A stretch of DNA of 64,000 nt. Origin: Aedes albopictus (lineage: Eukaryota; Arthropoda; Insecta; Diptera; Culicidae). The notes below the pieces were generated by a model that did no database searches, was not told the DNA's origin, and saw only the letters and a list, made by a program, of their open reading frames with translations. Within the stretch, counting starts at the first letter, position 1. The number at the start of each line of letters is the position of its first letter. The stretch spans positions 339,874,505-339,938,504 of the forward strand of contig NC_085137.1 in the NCBI RefSeq assembly GCF_035046485.1, read 5' to 3'. The position numbers and the translations under genes were made by a program. Below, in pieces: positions 22,784 to 33,189 of the stretch.

Positions 22784-23321
22784 CAGGGTCGTGCAATTTC
22801 GAAAGGAAAACATGACGTACGACGACTGTAGCAAATCGTTTCCCATGCGAACGGACTGCTGTGATGCTTCATCTCTCACCCAGCAACACACTCGTTCGTT
22901 GCTGCTACAGAAACAAGTGTGTATGAAACATGGGATGATACACTTGGATTTTCGTTTCATTTATGAGTCATTGAAATACTTCAACATGCTAAAAACACTA
23001 TTTAAACCACATTTTTAAATAGTGGTGAACACCAATAGAATGATAATTATGTTTTATGAAAGAGGATAACAAATTCGACCACTTAAATTCAATTAACCGG
23101 CGCCCATAACCATTGAGAGACTAGCGCGCACCAGTGAGACACTAATGCTCTGACGGGTGAAGCACAAGCAATGCGACCGGGTGGGAGACTACCGAGTGCT
23201 ACGATGAGGGGAAAAGTTTTTTTTAACGACCGAGTCATTAGAAAAGTGTATGAAACACTTGAAGTGACTCATTCAAATGTTGCATGAAAGTGTATCATTG
23301 AAACGAAATTGTACGCCCCTG
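22784..23321. mobile_element. hAT-type MITE, 538 bp
   Basis: The left end CAGGGTCGTGCAATTTCG and the right end, inverted CAGGGGCGTACAATTTCG, are hAT-like termini. GTTGCCT flanks both sides (22775-22781, followed by AT, and 23322-23328), a nearly exact 8-bp-type duplication. Inside are inverted GTTTCAT/ATGAAAC and TCAATGAT-type words. No transposase. Confidence 0.75.
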
Positions 23322-23910
23322 GTTGCCTTACATACAATTTTAAGGTGAAGGTTGCTCGAAATCATAATAATAAGCTTGGCTCCCGCTCTAATAACCCTCT
23401 CAACCACCCACTCAAAACAAACAAATCAGACGGCGCACAGTGTAGTGTGACTTGGTCAAATAAACTAACAAAAACATTCCAAAATGAGCTGTAGTGAAAT
23501 AGCAGTTTTACCTTTGAATTCTGGCACACATTTGATTTCTTGCATATGCCCACCAACACAATTTGTTCTTATAAAACATTTTGAAATTTATTTAAATTCC
23601 TACTTTGCCCAATGTTTTCACCAATTATCCCATTGTGCACCACTTTATTTACGTTTTTGTTGACAACTCTCTCCTCTCTTCTCTCGTACTTTTTCTCTCT
23701 GACCGTAGAAAACTACCGTGTTATGGGGTGACATTATTTGATGTGATTTCAACTCCTAAACAGCGTACGATTGTTCTGTTATCTATTGAAATTACATTGG
23801 CAGTATGATATTTAAAATAGTTAAAAAGATTAACAAAATAACAGCCTTGTTTCTTGATAAACGTGAACTGCGGTTTAATCAATTTCACCGAACGTTGAAC
23901 AATACCACTC

Positions 23911-24262
23911 AGTTTAACGGTACGCTTTTCCGTTTTAGCGAATCGCGATGTAAATTGATCCGGGTTTTCGACCACGAAAGTGGAAAACGCGTAAGTTTTT
24001 CGCGATAAACGGTAGATCAAGCGAAAGTGAGGACAATTTCACGTAATCGATCAATTTATTACAGTGCTGTGTTGTTTGGAAGACTGCTAAAAAATGGTTT
24101 AAAAAGGTGGGACGCACTAGACGAAGAAAAAAAAAGTGCAGTGTGTGCTACATTTTGGCACGAAATCGTGAAAAGACTGTGAAAAATGCAAAGTAGTACT
24201 TCCCGACGGACGAAAAATATAGTTGTCTACCACCAGTAGCAACCTAAGTGCATTTTGAGAAG
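23911..24262 (+). other. Candidate non-coding first exon
   Basis: An Initiator-like TCAGTT (23909-23914) with no TATA box upstream is followed by 352 bp without a long ORF, ending GAGAAG before GTAAGC, a strong splice donor at 24263. The text has the character of insect 5' leaders (GTGCAGTGTGTGC; GTGAAAAGACTGTGAAAAATG) and holds one short open frame beginning MQSSTSRR. It lies 11.7 kb downstream of the Dll homeobox exon on the same strand, so it would be an alternative promoter, a nested gene or a long non-coding RNA. No acceptor partner was identified. An accidental donor is the main alternative. Confidence 0.35.
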
Positions 24263-24337
24263 GTAAGCACGTATAATTTTGAGAATTTGTTTGCTTACTT
24301 CCGCGCTACTCGACGACTAGGGTGAGGGGAGGGAGGT

Positions 24338-24376
24338 ATAAGAGAGAGAGAGTGGCGGCCATACTCGCTGCCATTT
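24338..24376 (+). promoter_or_regulatory. GAGA tract plus two PHO-type GCCAT sites
   Basis: AAGAGAGAGAGAGTGG (a GAGA-factor/Pipsqueak-type tract) is followed by GGCGGCCATAC and, 12 bp on, GCTGCCATTTTG, both containing the Pho/YY1 core GCCAT. This pairing is the core of Drosophila Polycomb response elements, and Dll is a classical Polycomb target there. Function here is inferred. Confidence 0.4.
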
Positions 24377-24429
24377 TGTAACCCCAGCAACTATGTCAAT
24401 TATACATTATCATAATTAGGATAACACAT

Positions 24430-24790
24430 AATCAACAAATGTACGCCACGATCTCGGCTTGTGGTTGAAGCTAGCCATCCTCGGTCACGCCTTTCAATGC
24501 TTACCAAACCACGCTCCTCCTGGTCCGCTTATAGTTATCTTTGCGCTCCACGCCTTCATGTGTCAATCGGATTAGTAACGAATACCAGCTTTGCAGGGTT
24601 GTTGTCCGGCATTCTTGCAACTTTCTGAATGCTGGGTTCGCCGTAAAGTGCAGAGAGCTTGTGGTTTATCTTTCTCCGCCTTACACTGTTCTCTTGCACA
24701 TCGCCGAAGATCGTCCTTAGCACGCGTCGCTCGAAAACTCCGAGTGTTCTCTAACTCTAGCTATTGATGGTGCACTCGAAGATTTAGGAT
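24430..24790 (-). pseudogene. C-terminal fragment of a non-LTR ORF2
   Basis: On the minus strand the fragment reads RTLGVFERRVLRTIFGDVQE, NSVRRRKINHKLSALYGEP and SIQKVARMPDNNPAKLVFVT, followed by a stop and a frameshifted tail containing RDRGWLASTTSRDRG. This is the region after the reverse transcriptase palm in a mosquito LINE family. Truncated at both ends. Confidence 0.75.
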
Positions 24791-24814
24791 GCAATTATGA
24801 AGTAGAAAGAAGGG

Positions 24815-24890
24815 GATGAGAGTTGAACTCAAGAGTTTTACATACAAAGCATACATGATAGCCGTTTGACCACCAATCCCATTTATTCAT
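24815..24890 (-). mobile_element. tRNA-like SINE head
   Basis: On the minus strand TGGTGGTCAAACGGCTATC resembles an A box and GAGTTCAACTCTC a B box. Short and diverged. Confidence 0.4.
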
Positions 24891-25279
24891 CAAGGGTATT
24901 CGTCATGCATACTTCAAAAAGTCCTGTCTTGTGGAAGTCTTCTTGAAGGGTTCCTAACACAGTTTCCTATACATTTGTCGGTACATTACATAGTGTGTAG
25001 AAACACTCCTGAATTCATTTTAGTTTAGAATTTTAAAGTACAGAGATTGTAGAATCTGCTGTTCGAAGCTCTGTCTGAACTCATTTTATAAACTCTGACA
25101 GGAGCGTTGCTGTAATTGATGATTAATTTCAAGCAAAGAGTCTCTTTACATTTGAACTATTCAGACTAAATCGCCCAGAGCCATTTGTTGTCGCAAACCA
25201 CTTGGGATCTGTTCACCATGTCCACCAGCACTTTTATCTTATGCCATTCAACTACTATCAACAATGGTTCCCCTATGTA

Positions 25280-26830
25280 AACATTTGTCTTACGTAATTT
25301 CGTTGCGCCAACCCACGACTGCAGAAAAGTAAAGCCGAACCATTTTGGGCATTTCGAAATCCCCGCGAACAGGCCCCTTCATCCACACACCCTATTACGA
25401 GCAGTTTTGGCCAGATCGTCGGTACAGATTTCACCTACCGCACCGCAGCTGGCTGGGGAGACCCCGGCGCGCCGGTCGGTACGGTTGGCAGGGCCCATGG
25501 TAACAAATGTGTTTTTCTCACGCTAAAACAAAAGCCGCGCTTGCACCAACAGCACCACATCGCCACTGCACTGCGGGACATGCCTACACTCTGGGCTTAT
25601 AAGACAGCGAAAGAGCTCCTGAAAAATGGCGCCGGCCGCATTCATTCTGCCATTCCGCTCCCAAGATCTTATGCCGTTTTTCTTTATTATCCAGTTCCAA
25701 CCTGGGTTGGAACTGGATCAGATCACAGTTTCAACCCCAACCCGACTTCGGTTTCGCTTGTACTAAAGTTTGTTTGACGTTGTTTGTTTACACATTTTCC
25801 GCCAATCCAGTTCCAACCCAGGTTAAAAAAGAAAAACGGCATTAGATATGAGAACACACAAAACGGCTGTCATCTCTGGTGGGTCTTCGCGCGCTTCGCG
25901 ACAACCACGAACAAAGCGATTCTTGCACGCTGCTGCTACTGCTGAGTTGAAAAGCCGTTCAACGCTGCGCTGATTGGTTGACGAAGCGAGTGCGACGGAA
26001 TACGAACGGTTTCCGATGGCATCGATCGTTAATTTAAATTAATTAAACCCCACATTTGGCAGCGGCTTGCATCCCGGCTTGGAAGACCCCTGCCTCGACT
26101 TGCCACTTTATTGGATTAAATTGAATTAGCTGGAAGCCGCGGCGGGATGGAACGCGCCAAGTAGCAACCCCCTTGTTTGCTGACGACGACGCTGCGCTGC
26201 TGCAGTGTGCGTTCGGTTGGGAACTTGAAACAAACACCTACGCTCGGTTTCAAATGCTTGTGTTTGCATTGGAGATTCGGATTGCCATCCGAGAGTGCAG
26301 CGGCAATCTCGGCATTCGTAAATTATGCCGAGGTGCAGTGCCACAACAGTACATTCATCATCGGATTAATGCGATGAGCTCTCTCTCGGGTTGCTGTTGG
26401 TTGTGGCGGGCGGCGGCCATGGGGAACGCAACTGCCAGCGTGGTTCAGCCCCTTCGTTAACGCTATCAATTGAAATTCTACCAAATCAACCGGCGAATGA
26501 CGTGGCCCGACGACGACGACGGCCACCTCCACCCCTGCCACGGGCACACGGGGACGGGACTGATGAAGATGATTATTCAAATTTGGAACTCGAACGTCGA
26601 CTTGCCGCCGCCGCGCGTTTCGAAACTTTCCCGGTGCGGCGGCGGCGGCTGGCGGCGACCCGAATGCGTCTCCTCGAGTTCTTCAGTTTAGTCGCGAAAG
26701 GGTGCCCCCGTCAGGATGGACCGGTGCGGCGGTGTGCGCGGCGCGGGAAGAGAAAACTGGCTTTCCTCTTTTGTTTTTAATTTGAATTTATTGACGGTGG
26801 GCGGGAGTTTGGTTAATTCAATTTGTTTTG
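25280..26830. other. GC-rich single-copy island with AT homeobox-type core
   Basis: Apart from the MITE at 25665-25850 this is non-repetitive DNA. It contains ATCGATCGTTAATTTAAATT, continuing into AATTAA (26024-26045), a dense run of TAAT cores. Polybasic open frames on both strands (for example 129 codons from 26391) reflect CGC/CGG tracts and have no domains. Candidate enhancer. Confidence 0.35.
25665..25850. mobile_element. MITE with GCCGTTTTTC termini
   Basis: TCTTATGCCGTTTTTCTTT at the left is mirrored by AAAGAAAAACGGCATTAGA at the right, both flanked by AGAT. At 25691-25716 CCAGTTCCAACCT is followed by GGGTTGGAACTGG, a nearly perfect 26-bp palindrome that recurs once at the right arm. 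Confidence 0.8.
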
Positions 26831-27830
26831 GCTTAAGCGGCTCCGTGTTGGATCGTTGCTGTTGAACGGGGTTCGCGTTCAATACAGCACAATAGGCCGA
26901 AGTAACGCAACGCATTGGCAGGATCGTGCTGGCCAGGTCCGGTTTTGACGATTGAAACTGACAGCTCGATACCGTTGTGAAATGCGTTTGTTTGTTGCCC
27001 GAGTGCTTAACTGGTTGATTGAGTAGATACCTACCCAAAGTCTTTGAATATGAGAAGAGATTTGTGTCCGTAGGACCTAGCTTTACCGCGAAGATAACAA
27101 GTAGCATATGGCTAAGAGTTTGATTGAATCGCAATCGATGTTATATGTTTCCCCAAGTAGCATTTTTAAGTCAAATAGTTTAAAGCATGCTTGATAATTT
27201 CACAGAAAATTGTTTATATAATTACCTTCCAAAAAAATGTTTTTGGAGAATTTTTTCGGACTTCCCAAATAGTTTTTCCGATTTTTCCAACCAATTTTCC
27301 TCAACAGTGAAAAATTTTGCGGAAAACAATTTTCATTTTGTTTTTTTTAATTGCTGGGAAAAAAATCATTAAATTTCCACAACTTTCGTACCAAATTGTA
27401 CGATAATTAAAAAAAAATGCAATTATCATACCTAAAAGTTGGGCATACAGCGAGCTAAGACTTATCATCTTCGAAGTTATCAACAAACAATATATCAGCT
27501 TACGCCTAGCATCCACGCACCAACGTGAACTCCCTGCTAATAGGGATGCAGTTCGTCTCCCATCTCACATTGACGTACTATTTGATGTAGCAGGCGCCAT
27601 TTTTGCCTAAAACAAAAGGTCACCAACACATGTCTCAATAACTATCTCATTGATTCCTTGTGTGAGTGTAGCCGATCTGGCAATACTGGAGTAGCATCTA
27701 CGGGAGGCCAATCAAGCTCAAACCCCTTTTAAAACGAATTAGACTTTGAATTGGTGTATGTGACAAGTGAACATCTTAATTCTTAATGAATTATTTAATG
27801 AGAAGTTTCCTAACGCCCGTAGACTCGCAT
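26830..27830. other. AT-rich stretch without genes
   Basis: Nothing coding is seen. A CCCAAGTAGCATTTTT word near 27153 may be a solo end of the AGTAACATTTT MITE family. Confidence 0.3.
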
Positions 27831-28340
27831 AAGAAGTCATAAGGCATGGCTTCGTGGCCGTGAAGGGTCACCGTGATACAAAACCGTAACGAACGATTTC
27901 TACAAAGCGGACTTTGCTTGAGCTTGTGTGATATGCAACCTTAACTGGCGTAGCCACAGCCCGCAAAAGCCCTCTTCATGGCTGCAATAAGCTCTTCCTT
28001 CATCAATTACTAGCTCATCAACACTACACCTGTCTCTACATGAAACCACGTGCTTCGTTTTGGTAGCGTTTCTAAAGCTTTCCTTACTGTATCCGTTTAC
28101 AAACTAGAGTTCAGAGTACCTGCTACTATCCAACGCCTGTTGCCTATTAGATCAATGTTGTTCACACAGCCAAATATGCTATTTGCGACCACGAGTGCAA
28201 TGTTTAACAGTGCGATTTTAGCTTGTCCGAAAACCATATTTTAATGATCTGGCAATCGCTTATTTATCTCCACCGAACCGTATGCTACATACAAATTAAT
28301 TATCACAATCTGGGCGAGACTGGCGCAGGTATGGGCATCG
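27830..28340 (-). pseudogene. Strongly decayed reverse transcriptase fragment
   Basis: On the minus strand, ALLNIALVVANSIFGCVNNI followed by DLIGNRRWIVAGT aligns by eye with the SNLLFNIAL and FADDIDLIG region of the fragment at 29820-30380; the catalytic FADD is changed to CVNN. Further on, a TLHGHEAMPY phrase resembles the LYGHE motif of the same ORF2 family. Many stops and frameshifts. Confidence 0.5.
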
Positions 28341-28785
28341 CTCACTGAGATATTGCGATTCTCTCACGAGTTTCTCCTCCAGTCAAGCACAACCTTTCAA
28401 TTTTCGTGCGCCCAGACACCCGCTTGAATTCTGAAAGTGTTTTCTGAAGTTGTTTTTGTCCATTCTTACGGATTTTTTTTTTCTTAGAGTTTGAGTTAAA
28501 AGCTATAGTAGAATCCAGGTATGCTCAATGGACTAAAATGTACTCCATTAAACCCACGCCGAATGAAGCATCCTTCGCAACTAGATTCGGTCTAGGGTCA
28601 ATCACTTCCAAGGCCAATCTGGATGTTCTTTCGTTCGTCGGGTGAAGATCACTGCGTCCAGATTTTAGAACTATTGTGATATACCCTTTTGCTGTAAGGT
28701 ACGCAAGTTATCTCAGTAACATGTTTGTCACTGAGATACCTTGGTATCGACTGAACTCAAAACCATCTATTATTGATGAATAGAG
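28340..28785. other. Unassigned stretch
   Basis: No coding or repeat signature that I recognise, apart from the inverted pair AGTTATCTCAGTAAC / GTCACTGAGATACC near 28710-28740. Confidence 0.25.
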
Positions 28786-29520
28786 ACCCTGAGTTACAGT
28801 ATGTGACTCCCCCATTCTGGCGAGACTAGCTTTATGAAGCCAACCACGTCCTTGGGAGATAAGATCCATATGTCAGCAGACCCTAAGAAGGGCTTGCTGA
28901 GAAGTTTGAACCTACGTTGGGTGAGCGCACTGCAATAGCAGAGGATGTGTTCTGATGTTTCCCTCTCCTCGTCACAGAAGCGGCAATTTGAGGTCCTAGG
29001 GATTGCTCCGATCGTTTGTAGATGGTATCTGCAGGGGTAGTGTCCAGTTAGTGTTAGTGTCCGGTGTAGAAGTTGAGATCCCTTTTGTTGAGACCTAATA
29101 GTTCTTGGGTTTTCTTGGGGTTTATCGTTACGAGCCTTTTGGATTGACTCGTATGGGGAAGTGCATTCCAGTTTGATGTGATTTGACTGACCATATATTT
29201 GTTCAGTTCCATTTTTACAGAGCAGTCTGAGATCCCGCAGAAGGGCTCAGGGCCAATGAACCTTTCATTAGATCCATTCCTGGCTAGCTCATCAGCAATC
29301 TCGTTTCCCTCTAGACCTGTATGTCCTGGGATCCAATATAGGTAGACTCGATTGCTATGGATAAGTTTTTCAAAGCCAGAATGCATTCCCACAATCTGAA
29401 TGTTGAGTACTCTTAAGTCCTCTTCAATAGCAAATAGCCATCTTGTGCGTAGCCTGCCATGGAGTCTCCGACATCTCCCTGATTCCATAATGAATAATTT
29501 TTTTTTTTCCATATTATTCT
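28785..29520 (-). pseudogene. RNase H and C-terminal zinc-knuckle of a non-LTR ORF2
   Basis: The minus strand is open from 29512 to 29054 and contains WIPGHTGLEGNEIADELA, the hallmark of the RNase H domain of I/LOA/jockey-group non-LTR retrotransposons. After GH near 29050, a duplicated CTAACACTAACTGGAC-type word shifts the frame. Translation then resumes as GHYPCRYHLQTIGAIPRTSN and CRFCDEERETSEHILCYCSA, a C-x2-C-x7-H-x4-C-type finger, and continues to SPEWGSH. The N-terminal RNase H part, reverse transcriptase and endonuclease are missing. It lies 1.5 kb from another LINE fragment in the same orientation but belongs to a different family. Confidence 0.85.
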
Positions 29521-29819
29521 TCCGGCATTCTTGTGAACTTAGCAGCCCAACTGAGCCTGTCGTGTTTTATTAGCTTGACAATATCCTTATGTTTATGTGT
29601 TTATACACTTGGTAGAGTATGTAATGTCACCAAATACAGTTTTTTTTCATTACTACTGTGTATTAGTCGCCGCACCATACGTTCAAAATCACCGAACTCT
29701 CTCGGGTTGACTTCCTTCAATGTACAAGTCTCGTGACCGTCGCGAATGAAAAGTAACCGGAAAGATCAGTGTCTTATACTACTCACAGTTTTGTCTTCGT
29801 CTGCAAACTACCGGACTTC

Positions 29820-30380
29820 AATTGATCTTGAAAGCCGTAGAAACTCTTGTTTGCAGAGGCAAGATATCTTTTCATCTCGTGGGTAGCATTATTATCGCAC
29901 TCGCTGGAGTTTCAAGGTACAAAAGTTCTTTCACTATTTCAGTGTTTTCACCAACAATAACTTCGCTACCAACATCACTAATGGACCGACAATGTCTATC
30001 AGCGATCAAGCACTTTGTCTTACTGGTGTTAATTGTGAGGTGGCCTTTCCTGATGTTATCGATATCGTCCGCAAAACCTAAGAGCATGCACGACAGTGTG
30101 ACGACGGTACCGCTGCTTTCACTTCCAGCTTACCTAATGACACCACCAAGAGCAATATCAAGCAACAAGTTCAACAGTGCATTACCCTGTGTTATTCCGT
30201 CTTAGAGGACGACGAAACCTCATCCGCAACACTTGATTTCGCTCCATTAAGCGTTGTTCGAATCAGCCTGATCAGTTTCGTCGGAAAACCGTGTTCTACC
30301 ATTGTCGGACATAACTCATTTCTTATCACTGAATCCTGAGTCGCTTTGAAAACAATAAACTGACAGTGGGTTTGCAAATT
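29820..30380 (-). pseudogene. Reverse transcriptase palm fragment (FADD motif)
   Basis: On the minus strand the pieces read VEHGFPTKLIRLIRTTLNGA, then in another frame GITQGNALLNLLLDIALGGV, and after a stop MLLGFADDIDNIRKGHLTIN followed by TSKTKCLIADRHCRS and VKELLYLETPAS. The order is that of motifs B to E of LINE reverse transcriptase, with the catalytic FADD intact but several stops. It is probably the same family as 27830-28340 and 24430-24790. Confidence 0.8.
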
Positions 30381-30405
30381 GTCTCAGAGTCCAACACTCG
30401 ATCGC

Positions 30406-30520
30406 ATATGCTGTTGAATAAGATGCGAAAGTGGAGGCGATATGCGTACACATTACACGCGGTTAAATTCAAGCAGGTACGTATATGGCCTCCACTTTTA
30501 CTTTCTATTCAACATCATAT
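30406..30520. repeat. Foldback with 44-bp arms
   Basis: Arms at 30406-30449 and 30477-30520 are about 82 percent complementary around a 27-nt loop. The motifs AAGTGGAGGC and GGCCTCCACTTTT are in the arms. The outer motif is shared with the repeat at 716-1320. Confidence 0.7.
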
Positions 30521-30790
30521 ACGACTTCGTGTTGGCTGGGAAGCACTTGGTCCGTCGATGATCGGCCCTTGCGAATACCAACCACTGCGAAAGATTCCTC
30601 CTACTATCTCAAATTGTTGAATAGAATATATGGCATAATTGTGTATGCCTAGCTGAGGAATGCTATTCTTCGGTGATTGGTACACGCCAGTTTGTATCTC
30701 TTTTTGAAATACAGCCTGCTGTAGGTAATTATTCTTGGAAGTAGGGTTTTTGAACCCATTCCCGGTACTACAGGTAAACTAAATTGTGCA

Positions 30791-31009
30791 TTAGGGAAGT
30801 GGAACCATCTCGGCAGGGGTCCTATTTAGGGCACTTTTCTACTATAACTCAGCCAATTCTTAACCAATTTACAAAATTTTTGGAACGCGATGAGATACGT
30901 ATAGTATCTAGCCGTGTACAAAATTTCAAGTCAATTGGTTTGGAATTGGCTGAGTTATAGCGAAGAGTGCCCAAAATACCGGCCGCTACCCAAGTGGTTC
31001 GCTACCCTA
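30791..31009. mobile_element. About 215-bp MITE
   Basis: Inverted arms include GGGCACTTTTC/GAAGAGTGCCC and TATAACTCAGCCAATTC / GAATTGGCTGAGTTATA. The outer ends GGGAAGTGGAACCA and TGGTTCGCTACCC also pair. No ORF. Confidence 0.8.
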
Positions 31010-31640
31010 CCTAAGTTCACAACGAAACGACCTTTTTCGTCCACTTGTAATATCTAAATCAGATTCCTTATTGTGTAAACTTGTTGTTAACAGTGATTGT
31101 TGTGAAGATTTCCTGCCGGAAAGCTGATTTTGAACGAGTTTACTGCACCTTGACCAGCGCCAATTCCCGGCACCAGTGCCGAACTTCCAGCAAAATCAAA
31201 TCAGGGATATCACTTCGGCACCCATCTTTGTGCTGACGAAATGCACTCGTCTGCGTGAAATAGTTGTTTTGAGCTTTTGTGTGGCTTTAGAGTGAATGTG
31301 TAGCTCATTGACTGTGGATCCCGTTACAGAAATGTTGCGGGAGATGATTACCCAGACCCACGGAAGTGCATTTGGAAAATATGCGGCAAGTGATATTTTG
31401 ATTTGTTTTGCTGTGAGGTGCCGGGTATTGATGCGGGTTCCTAAGTAGTTCGAAACCATGTGTAATAAGTGAGTGAATGTTTCCCATGCCTGCTACGTAG
31501 TCATAGCAAATAAGGCACAAAGATTCAAGTGTGCTAATGTGATGAGAATGTTAAGGCGCCATTAACTCTCCTTTTATTCTTTCAGATTTGGGTGATCGAA
31601 TCACCCGACCGAGCTTTCTCTAGACTCTAGAATTTTTTAA
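31010..31640 (-). other. Unidentified segment with an 87-codon open frame
   Basis: 31459-31196 on the minus strand is open (starting MVSNYLGTRINTRHLTAKQI and ending STKMGAEVISLI). I recognise no domain and no splice context. It may be a transposon-derived piece or chance. The rest of the segment shows nothing assignable. Confidence 0.2.
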
Positions 31641-31644
31641 TAGT

Positions 31645-31880
31645 TTTTCATTACCATACACACTCAATCCTGAATTGCCTTTTCAGCACTTTTTCGACGA
31701 AAATAGAACAGCAGAACTATTTCGGTAGCTTCGGTAATCGATTTTACTGAGGCTCAGTACACCAACTGTCAAAACCGGGTGCAAAAGGTAAACAATGCAG
31801 TATAGCTGAATTCAGCTGTTCTATTTTCGTCAAAAATTTACCGAACACGGTATTCCAAATTAAGTGTGTAAGAATGAAAT
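31645..31880. mobile_element. MITE with GACGAAAATAGAACAGC arms
   Basis: CATTACCATACACACTCAAT on the left mirrors ATTAAGTGTGTAAGAATG on the right. Inside, CGACGAAAATAGAACAGC pairs with GCTGTTCTATTTTCGTC. Element about 236 bp. Confidence 0.8.
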
Positions 31881-32522
31881 TGTACATCAGTTAATTGATG
31901 ATGATGATTGTGTACCCACCATCAGCGCAAGGATTACCTATGGCTGCAGAGTCATACCGGAAGGGAATGATCTACCTGATGGTTTGTTGTAGCAGGGTAA
32001 GGTAAATTCACTGGAAACCTTCGGAAGACAACACGATGGTTGTTATCTCGTGACAAAGTCTGGCCACCCCACGAACATTTGTCCAGAAACCAGTTCATTT
32101 AGCTTCCTTAGGCTACCCCTTCCAAAATCCCAAGTAACATGTAATTTAAATATAACTAATTATATAGTTGACCAATTACCTGATTTTACCTGAAATAATA
32201 AATATTATTAATATGATATATAGAATTGTAATTGAACTACATTACAACTTTATTTACCTGAACAGCGCTGAAACAAATAGTTATTATATTATAGTCATAG
32301 TTAAATCAAGAAAATAACACTGAAACAAATGGAGTATTAGAAGCGAAAATACAAAAATAAAATAAAACACAAAAAGGAAACCAATTTTTGATCTTATAAT
32401 TTTCCTGCATTCAAATTTACCGAGCTGGAGAATTACGAAATCAAAATTTGTTATCGTAGATCTTACACCGTAACGCACCATCATAAGGTGATCTACCCAC
32501 GTAACGGGGTATTGTACATCAG
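31881..32522. other. AT-rich stretch
   Basis: Contains a CCCAAGTAACATGTAATTT word near 32128 that could be a MITE end, and A/T-rich sequence after it. No gene is visible. Confidence 0.25.
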
Positions 32523-33189
32523 TTAGGGTAACGGTTGAATTTTGGACCCCTAGAGGACATTAGTTTGAATTTAAGTGAAAATCAAACAGATTCAGACGGT
32601 ATTTACACGTAATGATGATGTTGGTATGTTTGTAAAAGCCTCCATTGACCGTTAAAAATACCCACAAGGTCATTTCTAACTGAAAATTTGATGAAAATAA
32701 CTGATTTTTGAAGCATCAGTTTTCACTGTTTTGGACACCCCAATATATTTTGGACCCTGTTCAGTATATATTTTGGACACCCAGTGTTTAAACTCGTTTG
32801 AAACTATTTTGGAAGAATTTGCCGCTTGAATATGCTGGATCACATCCCATTTACTTGACTGACAAAGGCTGATTAGACGAGCTTTGCGAATGTAATGCGC
32901 TAGAATGATAAACGTTTTTGTTTACATCTGCAAGTTTCCTCAGCACCGCAATCTCTTTTTGTAAACATGAGGCGACACTCGCGCGGATGACGAGATTGTT
33001 AAAAATTAATTTCAAGGCAAATAAGGATATTTCCAGTAAGGAAATGATTGCTGCCCGTGCAGAGCAATCTTATTTAGCGAATGATTCTAAAAATGTTCGT
33101 CATCTCATCATTAAATCGGTGTAAGTTGTGATAATACGACCCAGGGGGTCCAAAATATATGGGGGTCCAAATTATATTGGTTACCCTAA
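32523..33189. mobile_element. 667-bp non-autonomous DNA transposon
   Basis: The left end TTAGGGTAACGGTTGAATTT with TTGGACCCCT is mirrored by the right end, inverted TTAGGGTAACCAATATAATT with TTGGACCCCC. Several extra TTTTGGAC(A/C)CC words occur inside both ends as subterminal repeats. The 68-codon frame from 32918 has no identified domain. Confidence 0.75.

Noticed and set aside
26391..26780. 129-codon + strand frame in a GC-rich island
   Set aside because: Composition-driven R/P/A-rich peptide; overlapping open frames on both strands; no domain or splice context.
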